Of a DNA stretch of 64,000 bases, positions 1-12,504 are shown one piece after another. The translations under genes were made by a program, and so were the position numbers. The number at the start of each line of letters is the position of its first letter. The first letter of the stretch is position 1. The notes below the pieces were generated by a model, which worked only from the letters and a program-made list of their open reading frames with translations, searched no databases and was not told the origin of the DNA. This DNA comes from Terebella lapidaria (Eukaryota > Annelida > Polychaeta > Terebellida > Terebellidae), in the NCBI GenBank assembly GCA_949152475.1, contig OX424555.1, positions 18,618,868 through 18,682,867 on the forward strand. The letters run 5' to 3'.

Positions 1-3000
1 CCCATCCGTGAGCATAGATTTACCACAAACTGTGCTTGGACGATCAGCGTTTCGCGACAATGGTGCCGGATTAGCCAATCGTCGAGATATTGGTGGATAA
101 AAATCCCCCGCTTGTGGGCGAGAATCTGGACTTCCCGAGCCACCATGGTGAAAATCCACGGCGCTGTCGATAATCCGAACGGGAGCGCCCGAAACTGCCA
201 TACGCGGCCGAGATAGAGAAATCTCAGGTATTTGCGAACTGCGGGTTTCATTGGAATATGGAAATAGGCATCTTTGAGATCGATCGTTACCACCCACGAA
301 TCGCGAGGCATGACTGAACGAACTTGCTCCGGCGTTTCCATGGAAAACGTCGGCACTATTAAGAACTTGTTCAACGGAGAAAGATCTATCACTGGTCTCC
401 AACCCCCCGACGCTTTGGGAACCACAAACAACACGCTGTAGAACCCGGGAGTGTCCCCGGGAGCAGGTTCTATCGCTTGTTTCTCGATCATCGCCGTTAT
501 CTCCTCGTGGAGAACACGGCGGCGTTCTGGATCGTTTGGAAGAGTGAAACCCCTTGGGACGGGCGATAACGGTGGCAATTTCTCGAATTTCAGGCCGAAT
601 CCTCGACGGAGCGTCGAGACGACCCAGGGGCAAGCCCCGAGCCGCTCCCACTCTTTCCAAAACAGAATTAAACGAGCTCCTACGGGCTCGTCTGAGGAAG
701 GAATATCGACCGAAACGAGCTGACCATGCAGCTCTTCTCGACACTCGAGCAAAGGATCCGGCCCGGAATCCGAAGCTATACGTACCCGGTTTCTTTTCCC
801 CTGCGGGCTTGGGAGCCTCTCCGCGTCCTCGGCCTCGGCCACGACCACGGTCTCCTCGGGTGCTGCCGGCAGAGGCCCCGCGAAAGGGCAACCCTGAGGC
901 CCTGCCTCTCGCTCTACCACGGCCACGAGTCGGCTGTTGCTGAGACTGAGACTGCTGAACTGCAGACTGGGGCTTCTTAAAGGCCGAAACCATCTGTTGT
1001 GTGAGGCGTTCCAGAGACTTCGACTGGCTCAGGAGGGCATTGGAAGTAGAGGACTTCGCGGCCTTCTCGTCGGCCTCCTTCTTCACCTCCCGCAACTCCG
1101 CAGAACGGTCAGGGAGTAGAAGTGAAGTAGGGGCTCCGGAAGAGGGGATAACGGGGTGGAGAACTCTCATGTCTGTCATGAGCTGGTCCGGAACCTCGAA
1201 CTTGAGGGATGAGAGGAAGGCGTCACGCCGCCACAACTCGGACACCCAGAGTGAGTGGGAGTCCAGGGCCACCTTGTCACCCACACCTTTGCCAATGGAG
1301 GTGACCAATGAAGCGCAGCTCAATAAGGCTTCTGCCAAATCATCCCGGTCGACGTCAGGGTTGTCCAGGACCTGGTCACGGCACTGAAGAATGGCCCGTC
1401 TCGTAGCCATCGACAGCCAGTCCATGGCCGAATCCGTGGCCAGCCCCACTCGAAACGTGTGCTGCAGCTCCGCCAAGGCCGCCCATGGGATCTCCACGGC
1501 CTTAGGCTCCTTGAAAAAGGCGTAATGGGGGTGATGCCTCCTCAAAGCTGTAGGCTTGTCGTCCAACTCCGACGACGTATAGTAGTCGTTGACAGACGGG
1601 CGAGCAGGATACGCGCCAATCGCCGACTTGTTGGACCTGATGGTCTCGTCCATGCGCTCCTGCATGGAGCCGCGAACTCCCTGTGACAGAGGGAACCGTA
1701 AGGCGTCCTTCGACGGCCGGGGGTGCTCTATCTCAGAAGAGATCATCGAACGAGCCACCTTCTTGACTGGGGCCGGAGCATGCTCTTCGGGCCACAAACC
1801 CGGGAGGACCCTCTTCACAAAATCCAACTTCTCCCCCCAAGAGAGAGGGTCGTCGGACTCGGGCTGGTCCGCCTCCTGGTCCGGGTCCGCCTTACGCTTT
1901 CGCGGAAGCGTGAGGCCTGACGGGCCAGGTAACGGCTGGTCAGCCGACTGAGAGACCTGTAGGGAAGGTTCCTCATCTGAAGACGGCTCTTCCCTAAGCA
2001 GAGGGGAAGACGGGGGCGGTGGCGGCTGTGGAGGCGTGAACCTCGCCAGAAACTGCTGCCACTGGCCTAACATCTCTTCCCGAAAAGACTGAAGCTCGCC
2101 CCTAAGGCGCTGCTCTGACGTCGTGGAAGAGCTCCCCTGGACAGGAACACCGGACGGCTCCGACGCACGGGAAGACCCTTGGTCCGCCAACTGGGCGAAG
2201 GACAACATACCCTGGCTAGAGGCGACGAAACCGGAGGGCAGAGCCGTAAGAGGGGAATCGTCCTTGATATCCTCGGCGATCTGAAACACACAGGGCGAAT
2301 CAGAAAAAGGAAACTCTGGAAACCGTGGAGACATGGAAACTCCAGGAACCCATGGGTTTGGACGGCTCATGGCCCTTGGCTCCCGGCCCCTACTGGCCAC
2401 GGCTCCGGTAGCCACGGCCTGGGGTCCAGTAACCGACGGGAAATCGGGTGCCGGCGGCCGTATCACTGGCGACACGGGCCCGGACCGAAATCCGCCCTGG
2501 CTATGGGGTTGAAACCCAGCTCCGGGGGCAGGTGCCCGACCCGGAGGGGGAAACAACACTCTCTGTCCAGAGGGATCCCGGGCGCAGGGAACCGTCGTGA
2601 GCCCGACGGAACCGGCAGACCCCGAAACCACACTCGGACACTGAAACCCAGGTCGTTCAGCCAGAGAAGCATGAGAACGAGGGGCCAGTAGAGAGGGAGC
2701 CAAAAGTGAGCCACACAAACCCGTAGGTTGTGGGGAAGTTAGGGTGCCGAGAGCCGAACGCGCGGCTCCCGGGACCCGTACCTGGCTGAAAGAAAATGAC
2801 AATGATAAATCAAAACTTACAGCACAAACAGCATTGGTTAACTGCAAATCTAAACGCCGCTTGCGTTCCTCAGACGCCTTGGGACGCGGCCTGGCGCTAT
2901 CAGAATCTGACGGGGAAGGGGGAGTAGGGCAACCAGCAAACCTGCGGGCCTGAATCTCCCGTAAGCCTTGAAGACAGAGTTTCCACTCGTCGATGGACCA

Positions 3001-3300
3001 ATCCGCGCATAACTCACAGGTGGCTGAAGGACGGCAATAAACAGTGTCCCTACACTGCCAGCAGGCGTTATGAGCCTCCCACTTAGGAAGGTAGTGTTTG
3101 CAAACGATGCACTTCATATCTGAAACATATCAAACATCGAAGTACAAACGGGCGATAATGGGGGAAGGAAAGGGGCCTGGGGAGGCTTTACCATTTCCTC
3201 CCAAAAAAATCGCAAATCACTAACTCTAAGCTAGTCTAACAACGAAAGAACGATCTACTGAAGAAAAAGCTGTGCAAAGAACAGCCTAAAGACGATCGTA
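1..3300 (-). mobile_element. DIRS-type retroelement fossil (5' part; cut by window edge)
   Basis: On the minus strand, 1-560 translates to reverse transcriptase of the DIRS type, with the DLKDAYFHIP block near 240-290, LPFGLSTAP near 170 and the YLDDW palm motif near 75-95. Upstream on the same strand, about 700-3120, is a gag-like region that begins with a cysteine cluster and ends in an arginine/glycine-rich tail. The order gag then RT and the RT signature are typical of DIRS retrotransposons, which use a tyrosine recombinase; that part and the other terminus would lie beyond the window. The reading frames are not continuously open, so this copy looks broken, with several breaks. The 5' boundary is uncertain (3.1-3.5 kb). 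It lies in the same orientation as the CFAP74-like gene, probably within one of its introns. Confidence 0.78.
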
Positions 3301-4169
3301 GACGTGAAGAAATTCGACTTTGAATGCCGAAAGCAAGACTTGCTGCACATCCAACAATGGAGGAGCAAATTAATGGCGGTTAAGGTCAATCATATGACCG
3401 GTGTGACGTCACATCTACACCGCGGGGAATCTGAGATGTGTGAGAGTAATTTCCTTCAATTTCGAGTTCGAGATGGATGTCAGGAATTTTGAGAAAATTC
3501 TTGTGACATTCATTTCTCTCTCCTCTTCTTTGAATGCCAAGGTAAGATTACCCAAAGAGTTTATTATAGAGGTAGTGGTATGGCAATAAATACATAAATT
3601 AATCATGAACTTTATGATAATTGATCAAAACTGACCAAAGAAATTACAAAATAATGTAATCAGACAAACAGTAATATACAGAGTAATGATATGTGAAACA
3701 ATAGTGTTACATCCACTATGCAAACACATACATGTACAGAAAATAGTGGGTTTCATTGCAAGAAGCAAAAAAAAACCTGCAAACATGCAGACGACATGCA
3801 CAGAACATTGCTGTCACAACGATTGGCATCTCCTTTAAAGTTTTTCATCAAAGAAGAAAGAACACCAAAAATGCTCAATGGATAATGAAAAGGTGTAAAA
3901 ATGTCAGTTGTATTGAAATCAATTTCCTGTGGGTAGCTCACACAAAGTGACTCTTCATTGTCATAATTAGGTTGTGCAACTAGTGAAGTTCATTCACATT
4001 CATTCTAGAAGGAATGACAATAATATAAAACACCAATCATACATGATTGTCATGATTTTATCCATAAGGAACAACATCACACATCATGCCACTATTGGTA
4101 ACACTGATATCTAACATACAACTAGCCATACAGATACATGCAAAATGCTAATGCTCACGGTGTTCTAAC
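3301..4169 (-). other. Probable intron of the CFAP74-like gene; no other feature seen
   Basis: AT-rich sequence between the retroelement and the last visible exon of the minus-strand gene. The donor of that exon (GTTAGA, reading leftwards from 4169) opens an intron whose acceptor is not in the window. I see no coding potential here. Confidence 0.5.
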
Positions 4170-7100
4170 CTTTCGCTTAGTAACAACAAGAGATTTATGT
4201 GCCATTTTCTTGCCATGCAGATAATGGACATATTCAATAGCTTCCTCTTCGTCTTGGAAGTCTCCACCGAGTTCTGTAAGCTGGTGACGGAGGGCTTCAC
4301 CCTCCAAGTGCTGCATAGCTAATGACTAATTAAGTGGAATGATCAATTAGCTATGAAGACATACATTTCTTCTTAAAGCCACAAACAAATGTACAATACC
4401 ACAACACATCAAATCTTTAGCATTGTGTGGTACTTGTTAGCTTTCAAGCAAATTGTTAGTAAAACGAAAACATTAACTAAAAGCAAACTGCAAATCCATG
4501 GTCGGATCTTATTACATAAAGAACAGAATACTCATAAATGCATGGTAAACTTAACATGTCCAATACACAAAAGCAATGTATATGCACAAGAAACAGTGTA
4601 TATATCCAGTAGAAACAGTTTTTAAAGAAGTTCAAGACCATAGTATGTAGTCTAAAATTGCTAGGCAACTTGTATTGTTATCAATAAGCAGAGAAACGCA
4701 TCATCTAGACAATAATGATTCATACCTTATCCATCTTACTGGCACCAGGTACACTGACACCTGTGTCTGCACCCCTCGGCACTTTGTAAGGCTTGTGCTT
4801 GTCCCACATCCCTGCAAACTCTGGCTTAGCTAGAGTGTTCATGTGTTCCTCTGCAAAAATTGTCATGCCACTGTTTATCTAGTTAAAAAAAGTGACTGAG
4901 CATCATAAATTGAATTCAAAGAATATATATAGCAATAGGAGTTGTGGGCTTCAAACCTTCTGGATCAGTGGTTTTGACAACAGTATGGTTGCGAGTCATT
5001 GTCATGGGTGAGATTGTGCCATCGTCACTGTCTGATTCATCCCCGGTACGACCTTCGTACTTCTGTTGTAGATGCAATAAAAATTGGAATTATTTACCAC
5101 AAAATTGCAATTGGCATAAAAATCCATCTATATGTACATGCATGATTTTGTCATAACAGGATATTCTAACATTCCCAGACAGTTCTGTGCTCACCGAGAG
5201 ATCCACTTCATAGCTGTTGTGGTTGGTGTCCAGCTGAGATGACTCCAGCGTCTTGACTTTCCGTCGTCTGTGAGGCTTCACGATCTGTTTACAATAAGTG
5301 TACATGTAAGTATGTGACACAAAATAAAACTTACAAGCCTTAAGTCAAAATTCGCTGTGGTCACTGATAACTGATTATTTTCATGGTCTTCCATAACATG
5401 TGTACAGACATGTGCAATATAGCGATATTTAAAGGAAATTATCAAAATCTGTTCAAAAATGCGACCTGTAGAGCGTTTACAGGTAAGTCTCTAAGGACAA
5501 GGCACAATGATCACAAATCCATAGTATTTGCATGAGGGTATGTCTGAGAGCATTACTTATATTATTTTGCTTATACTTATACAGTTCAGGAAATATCATC
5601 ACTGTTTTAAGTGTAAGATTTAGTTGTGCACCTTGGCGTTCTCTTTCTTGGCATCAGGGAAGAGGTACGACTGCTGCTGCTTGCGTCTCTTCATGCGTTC
5701 CTGCTCCTCCAGTATTTTCTCAGCGATGTCTATCTGACGGTCTCGCTGCTTCAACTTGAACAGTCTAAAGGCACAAATAGTACCCATTATCATCAACTTT
5801 TCATTTTACGATGGATCTCAGAACATGTACCCACCTGTATCAGGTTTACAAACAAACTATTTGAGGTTGCGAGGACTATGAGAATTCTGCTAGTCAAACA
5901 GTCATCATTTATCCATTTCCATGGTCTACTAGTACTCAGTGACTTTATGTACGTTACACATACTGTTTTTCTCTCTCGAACTCTTCCAGTTTCTGTTGTT
6001 TGATCATTTCGTCTGAGGGGTTGCCGCCAGCTGACAGGATCTCCTGTCGTGTTCTTTCCACAGCGCTGTCCTGCTGCTTGAGCATCGCTCGGTCTCTGGC
6101 CTGAAGAGCTCGCAAGTTCTCCTGCAAAACATAAATATGTCAAAATTTTAAAATTAGTTGGAATAAAGCAGTAACCAGAAGTAAAATGACTGGGCCAAAG
6201 ACAACTGTAATGAAGTGAACACTGCTACATCACCCTGTTATTTGTGATATCTTTCTTGAGCTTGAGCATGGAAGTCATCCTCTTCTCCATGTGCTCCTTC
6301 TGCCGTACATGCTCTTCTGCTGATCGCTGACGCATCCTGCAATAGATAAAACTTGTGTTTGCTCAGGAATGAAATCCTACAGGGCGGCACTCAAATACAT
6401 ACACAAAACTAGACATCTGACACAAAAAGTCATGAATGACAGGCATAACCAAGCGAAACAGCACTCACTTTGAAAGTGTTTTCTCCAAAAACTTGCTGGC
6501 TTTTTCTTGGCTCCTAACAGCTTCATCAATTTGGTGGTTGAACTGCTGCTGCTTTCTGTGCATCGCGGAAATCTCAGCTCTGTAATGTACAAATCCACAA
6601 GTATACTACCGGGTACCCGCAGTCTGTGACTCTGCCTAGACTCACACACTAGCAAAAGCAAGAACTATTGGCCCAAGTAGCGCACCTTACTCTGTTAATA
6701 CTAATCACCCACTGAATGTATACCATATTTAATCCGTCTGGCACATTTTTAATCTTTATTGAATTTAGAAGAAATAGTAAGCTGCGCTACATGGGCCGAA
6801 CTATGTTACCTCTGTTGAGTGCGTCGGGCCCGCAGTGCCTGGTCAGCATACTCCTGCTCCTTGCGGGCACGGATCTCTGCCTGCTCAGCCTGCTCCAGCT
6901 CTAGCTTGTTCTCTTGTCTCTGTAAGTCATCCTCCGCCAACAGGAGCTTGCCTTGCTCAACCTGCGCCCGCGCCAGCTCATACCTGCCACATTTGTACTT
7001 GCATGAAGGTGGATTTGAATATATACAAGTCATGCATACAATAATAGAAACTCCTATTTGACAGCTTTAAGTTTCTGACAACCCAGACACTATCATTTGT

Positions 7101-8042
7101 TTAGAACTCACTCTGCTTTGTCCAGATTTTCTGCTATTTTAGCTTCAAGGTTGACTTCATTTTCAATCTCCTCATTCAATCTCTCATTCTTGGCCCGTAA
7201 CCGATACAACGCAGCACTATCAAAAAAATTGTTGATTACAATATTTGGGATGCATCAATAACTGGTCATGATAACATAGGGTGAGTTCATTGCAATTCAA
7301 ATAATGACCATAGTTAGTTCAGATGAAAATGTATAAAACATTAAGAATCCACTAACTTATTTTCTGCCCCCTCAGCTTGTTGTATTTCATCAACAACAAT
7401 ACTTTTCTCTTTTTCAAGCTCTTGAATGTGTTCTCGGCACTTCTTCAACTCTTCACTGAAATAATAATAAGATAGATTTATTAGTAGTCCAGTGTATGAG
7501 ATCAAAAGCAACATCAAAAGCAATGTATGGAATGTAAATTTATCAAGTAATCCCTTCTGCTGACAATGTTTGAAGAATGATATAGTATATAATTTGGAAG
7601 TTCTGACCGTGTTTTCTGTACTTCGTAGGTGTTTTCTTTCACAGTTTCTGCCAGCTGATCTATGTAGCGCCGCAAGTGTATCATCTTGACCTGGTCAGTC
7701 CATGTTGTTTTTGGCTCATATAATGAATATCTTTCTGACACTCCATCGTATGATCTATGAAGACAAACAAAGTGGTGTAATATATTGTATACTAATACTA
7801 TAATAACTTGAGAAAATTTGATGAAGCCAGCAACGCACAAAAGATCTCTTTTTCTGAGTTTCTGATAAAATGAATACAAACAAATATGTTTATCAATATT
7901 TCACCAGTCTTATGGACATCTACCCCACAAAGTTCTCCTCATCACTGAGGGACTCGGAGCCACCGTCATCATCCTCAATGTCAAAGTCTATTGGGATGTC
8001 GTCTGCTTCATCCGCAAACAGACCGTCTTCTTCTACGTCCAT
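4170..8042 (-). CDS. CFAP74: CFAP74-like ciliary central-apparatus protein, N-terminal 537 codons
   Basis: Thirteen minus-strand coding exons join in phase with GT-AG borders: 8042-7924, 7754-7608, 7455-7357, 7216-7112, 6983-6810, 6579-6469, 6336-6234, 6121-5964, 5764-5632, 5284-5195, 5062-4957, 4850-4726 and 4310-4170. They start at an ATG (8042) two bases inside an exon, so a 5' non-coding exon is likely. The protein opens with an acidic stretch, then a long charged coiled coil (residues about 55-385) with blocks such as ALYRLRAKNERL and RENLRALQARDRA, then a Ser/Asp-rich linker and a WDKHKPYKVPRG segment. This matches my memory of the N-terminal half of CFAP74 (FAP74), a C1d projection protein of the axonemal central pair. 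The later ASH/MSP-like domains must lie to the left of the window. The identification rests on memory of the family, but the exon model itself is firm. Confidence 0.75.
6668..6800. mobile_element. Short TIR element (MITE-like), copy 1
   Basis: A 133-bp element in an intron of the CFAP74-like gene. Its ends are inverted repeats of about 22 bp: GGCCCAAGTAGCGCACCTTA on the left and the complement GGCCCATGTAGCGCAGCTTA on the right. GAACTAT occurs at both edges and may be or include the target duplication. It shares the internal word TTTAATCCGTCTGGCAC with the element at 8850-8970 and one end with 44231-44295. Confidence 0.7.
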
Positions 8043-8849
8043 TACTGCAATCTTGGCAAAAAACAGCAACACAAGGTAAATTCAAAATCGGAAAAATAAA
8101 CTTCACACCTCTGTTACAGAAATGATCAATAAACTTGGGAGCACATGTATGTCGTGTGTACATGTATTTCCAAACATGGGTAAACACTGGTCCCACTAAA
8201 CTTGCTAAACAATGCCACATGAGGTATCTGACCAGTTTGGATCGTGGATAGTGTTGAAAGTGGATTTTAAAGGAACAGTTTTAACATGTTTAAAGCTACA
8301 ATCACTTTTAGAATTGACAAAATTTATTCATTCTGCGGTAGCTTTATTTTGTCTATAGAATGAGAAATCGTACAAATTTGGGTCTGAAAATGTGTATTAC
8401 GTGCCTAAGATGAGTTTTCAAATCAACATTCAAATTCGGGCAAGTCAATCTCGCACCAAATTTTTCCTCAAAGCGGCCCGAGTTCTATACACAGTCTCAT
8501 GACGTCATTGGTTTTTGTCTAGACACTGTGGCAACCGGCAATGTAGGCAGGCCGATCATTCTCTATCCACTGTTTTCATGCACGATTAACGGCAATTACG
8601 GCAAAGTATCTGTTGTTGAACTGTGCATATTATATTTCCTATATACCCGGTATTCCTGACTATCTTGAGATATACTTTCAAGTTTGCGTGACAAACAAGA
8701 ATGCTAAATTTGGCTGATTATAAAATTGATTCCAACTTTAAAGATCAGATTGTATCTGTGCACAAAATTTTATCAGATCTGCTCAAGCATTACACAGCGA
8801 TTTTGGAGCACAAATTGAATACCAATCTGGGCAGAGATGGGTTCATCGA
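8043..8849. other. 5' flank of the CFAP74-like gene; nothing further recognised
   Basis: AT-rich sequence containing the acceptor just before the start codon (minus-strand GCAG ending at about 8045). A 5' non-coding exon and promoter are expected here or further right, but I could not place them. No convincing RFX X-box was found. Confidence 0.35.
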
Positions 8850-8970
8850 CCCAAGTATCATACACTGCGCCTTGATACTACTTGTCCACTAAATGAATAC
8901 CATTTAATCCGTCTGGCACCATTTTAATCCTTATTGAACATAGAGGAAGGCGCAGGATACGATACTTGGG
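8850..8970. mobile_element. Short TIR element (MITE-like), copy 2
   Basis: A 121-bp element. The left end CCCAAGTATCATACACTGCG and the complement of the right end, CCCAAGTATCGTATCCTGCG, match over about 24 bp with three differences. TTCATC lies just outside or at both edges. The middle repeats the TTTAATCCGTCTGGCACC block of copy 1, so both belong to one non-autonomous family with faster-changing ends. Confidence 0.65.
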
Positions 8971-9408
8971 CTGCTTCATCAATCAGCGCCATGCTATCTG
9001 CACCATGTGGGCCCCCATATGGGAGTTTTAAACTAAAAATGTGGCCATTTTTATTTTTAAACAATCACAGCCTACATTTATGTTATTTGTTATGTTTTAA
9101 TTACTGTGTTTTGTTTTTGTTATGTTATGTTCTATATGTTATAGATTTATGTTATGTTATTTGTAAACGTGATTACCCATGTTATATACAACCCACAAAT
9201 TTAACTAAACTAGACCTAAAATAACGTGACTGACATGCCACTAGGGGAACTCTGAGGTCATTGTTGCCAGCAATATGGCCGGATCATACCGGTACTGCAA
9301 ATACTAGTGGGAGTGCTTCAAAAGCTTGTGTGAATAGTGCACCTTGGATTACGGGACTGGTTTGAACCTGACGGGAGCCACATGATATAGTTAGGCTTTA
9401 TGCATATC
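8971..9408. other. Intergenic, partly low complexity
   Basis: About 9080-9170 is a simple TATGTTATGTT-type stretch. The rest shows no coding signal or recognised repeat. Confidence 0.4.
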
Positions 9409-9516
9409 GCATTCTTTAAAGTGTGATCATGATTTTTCTAAGCACAAGTCACCGAATCAGGGTAGGCCTAGATTCGGTGACAAGTGCAAAGATCATGATC
9501 ACACTCGAAAGAATGC
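9409..9516. repeat. Near-perfect hairpin (arms about 48 bp, loop 12)
   Basis: Left arm 9409-9458 and right arm 9471-9516 are reverse complements except for a small bulge, beginning GCATTCTTT and meeting at CACCGAATC around the loop AGGGTAGGCCTA. The arms contain the palindrome TGATCA. It could be a fold-back MITE or a small-RNA precursor; nothing in the sequence decides. Confidence 0.75.
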
Positions 9517-9830
9517 CAAATTTGGATTTCTCGCTTAATTACAAAAGAAATATAACCAATAGTCACAAAATCCATTGTTTTCACGACACTTGTGCTGGGA
9601 ATGATTTTTCCTGAGTGTGGGAATTCGGAAACTTAGGCGAAATGCAGTTGTGCACCCGCTAAAATAAATCATGATTCATTCAAAAGAACATATCTTTGTA
9701 ACGGGTCGATGAATACAGCGCTTGCCTACATTATGATTATAACAAGATGATCAAAATTGATGATCACTATCCTACATGTGATCTGTCAATGCATTGAGAC
9801 AGGGACACTCGATTTGAGTACTCGACTGCC

Positions 9831-11061
9831 TCAGTGTGAACTTTCATCCACGTTAGGTGCGTACCTAACCGTAACCACCAGTACCTAATGTCAGGTACAC
9901 AAAATGGCTCAAATAAGTATGGTGATCGGAACAAGAAAGTCCAGCTAACTGCGGCAGACGACATTACAGCTTGAGCACATCATCAGCACCACGATAGTTG
10001 AATGTATCTTACCGTATACAATGCCCCCCCCCCCCTCCAAAAAAAAAAATCCCAAAAGATATGATGAAAAGCACAGAGGTACTTCATTCAAATTTCTAAT
10101 AACTAAACAATTATTTTGATATCAATGAAACAGATAACTTGAGATACGCTTGCTTAAATGATATTCAACCTCAATAAAATATCCTTAAAATATTGGAAAC
10201 TATGAGGAATATCTGCATCATGATATATAAGCCTAACACATGCCTACTGAGCAAATAAAGGACCAATTTAAAATTAAAAGGCTTCTCAGCCCAGCATGGA
10301 ATACTTTGTCATGTAATAATAATATACGTCAAATTACGTTAAAAGTAGCTGTGGCATCGCAGACGAATCGTTGTGCTTACTTCATAATGCCAAAGAAGGC
10401 CATACGCAAGCGTACATATTCATGCATTCACGAATTGCTGCAAAGAAAATTGTATGTTCCAAAATACACGTCATTGCGGTAAAATTTGCTTTGCTTTTTT
10501 TTGGAACGTAAATTCCCATCGGCTCCGCTGTTTTGGATGTTTCCAGACAATCTGAGCATTTTACATAATCATCTCAAACCTAGCACACGGATTGATGCAT
10601 TATATTTGTGAAATATTCAAAGTTTTCCATCAGTTCCAGAGATTTTATGTCAAGAACGAAGAAAATCCTCATTTAAAGTAGGGTGTCCAAACGTTTACAT
10701 GCCGAAACGGGCGTCGATAGGTTGGCATGGAAAAGTCAGCATATAGACATGTATACAGAGTTGACTGCGCCCCAACGCTCTAATGTCAAGAAACATTTCA
10801 TTGACCAAATCTGGGGTACACTGTACAGATGCATATATGAGCAATGCTTGATGCATAAGACTCCCGGACTCGCACTTGTCCGCTGACAGTTGTGTATATT
10901 GAACATTGCAAACTTATGAACCAGTCCAGTGTGTCATTCATTTCTGGTCAATCACACATTTCGTCAAAAAATATTACTTTTTCGACCATTTTGCGTACCG
11001 ATCACCAGGTACTGTGGTTAAGGTTGGGTACGTACCTAATGTGAATGAAAGTTCTCACTGA
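9831..11061. mobile_element. 1.23-kb non-autonomous TIR DNA element
   Basis: Inverted repeats of about 77 bp bound this segment: 9831-9907 starts TCAGTGTGAACTTTCATCCA, and 10986-11061 is the complement of TCAGTGAGAACTTTCATTCA and continues in parallel to AAAATGG. No transposase-like frame is visible between them, and a poly-C/poly-A run lies at 10022-10050. I see no clear target-site duplication. The family is undetermined. Confidence 0.65.
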
Positions 11062-11603
11062 ACTCACCTGGGCAAGGTAAAGTCAATGAGCGATAATAGA
11101 GGATATATAACAGAAAAGCAGCACGGCAGCCTGGATTACTTCACGAGTGGCAAAATTCATGCACAACATACAACTAAAGTTGGATCTAACTAACATTCGA
11201 AAATATTCTATAAGTATGCAATAGTAAACGATATATTATTACTTTCGCAAGTTTTCAGGTTTTGGGGTTCCCGTTTTCTCGATGTGTGTATTCGTAACCT
11301 TAACAACTGCACCCCGTGAAACCATAACGAATGGTTATTTCCTCTTTCTGCCTAAACCATGTCTCTGTGCCCCATCCCCATCCTCACCCCTGCACTGGGT
11401 GTTATAGGCTATGTGTATCACCATTTTGTGTATTATTGAGGAAATAAACAGTCACCTCTTCTTGTGAAAAAAATTATTGAAAACAGTCAATGGGTGAAGA
11501 AGGGCTATTTTTGGGCCATAGTATTGAATTGGATTGAATTTATTCGTTACATTGGACAATACATGTACACAACTACAACATACGAGAATAATATAGACAT
11601 GTA
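11062..11603. other. Intergenic; possible minus-strand LINE tail at about 11520-11600
   Basis: GATTGAATTTATTC near 11530, read on the minus strand, resembles the AATAAA-plus-(AAATC) tail seen at 19870 and 40670, so a short LINE 3' remnant is possible. Otherwise nothing is recognised. Confidence 0.3.
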
Positions 11604-12192
11604 TAGTCCATGAGCCAACTATCCAAAAGGCCCTTATTTTAGGAGTTGGTTACCCAGGTCCGCCGGCATGCTGAATTTGGTATCAGAGGAAAGCTAGTGA
11701 ACGCTAGTTTACGAAAATATACTTCTCACTCAGTTAAAATTGCACGTTACCATGGTAACGCCGATCACGTGACCTGTGCTCTGAATTGGTGGTTTGTCAA
11801 TTTTTTCCGCAATATGACTTAACATTTCAAATACAGTAATTTTTTTCATAACAAATTTGGCCTAAGCTTATGATGTTCCATCAGTTTGATGTTTATACAG
11901 TTTATTTTCATTTTATGAGCACGGACAAAGATATTTACCCTTTTCATGGTTTCCATGGTTACCACCATTATTAGTAAATTATTACACAAATATATCATGC
12001 ATACAAAAAGACCAGCTTCAGCAGAAGTTGTGAATAAGTGGTGACTTATTTTTATTTTATGTCGTAATCATACTAGCACAATGTGTATGAAATATTTACG
12101 TGACCAGCCATGAAATAGGCATATTATATCGGGCCGTTTCCATGGAAACGTAATGTCAAATCAAATGTTATAATACCATGTTCGCAGGGTCC
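11604..12192 (+). repeat. Left long TIR of the 6.66-kb transposon
   Basis: 589 bp, matching the complement of 17691-18266 nearly throughout (shared landmarks: TAGTCCATGAGCC, GCCGGCATG, GTTACCATGG, GATCACGTGA, TATAATACCATGTTCGCAGG). Small indels and substitutions separate the arms, so the insertion is not brand new. Confidence 0.85.
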
Positions 12193-12504
12193 GAATACGG
12201 TTTCAAAAATACTATTTGGTAAATATCGCATAAATTTGTCGAATTGATTGCTTTCTACAGTTGGCATGATTTTATTTTAGATATATATATAATATTACAC
12301 CACAAGTCGCACGTTACCATGGAAACATATATCAATAAAATGTGAAAATGGTGTCATTGTTTTTCAGTTGTTGACTGTAATCATGGTGTACGTCCCAACC
12401 TTTTCATATCAGGGCACAGCTAATAATGTATGTGGGTGGGTTATATTTGAAACAGGTGTAAGCCCAGTTCGTGTATGTTGTATACCGGTAGTTTTCATGG
12501 CAAC
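11746..12504 (+). promoter_or_regulatory. Five spaced X-box-like palindromes in and beside the left TIR
   Basis: GTTACCATGGTAAC (11746), GTTTCCATGGTTAC (11949), GTTTCCATGGAAAC (12136), GTTACCATGGAAAC (12313) and GTTTTCATGGCAAC (12491) are versions of one 14-bp motif, spaced 203, 187, 177 and 178 bp. The first and third are perfect palindromes. They match the RFX X-box pattern GTNNCCATGGNAAC. Likely transposase-binding sites; binding by host RFX is possible but untested. Confidence 0.6.

Noticed and set aside
451-2700. Plus-strand open frames in the first 3 kb
   Set aside because: They are shadows of the minus-strand DIRS-type gag and RT regions; their composition is Arg/Gly/Pro-rich without domains.
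8043-9300. RFX X-box in the CFAP74-like promoter (GGCAACCGGCAAT near 8528, GTTGCCAGCAAT near 9262)
   Set aside because: Half-site spacing does not match the X-box pattern.
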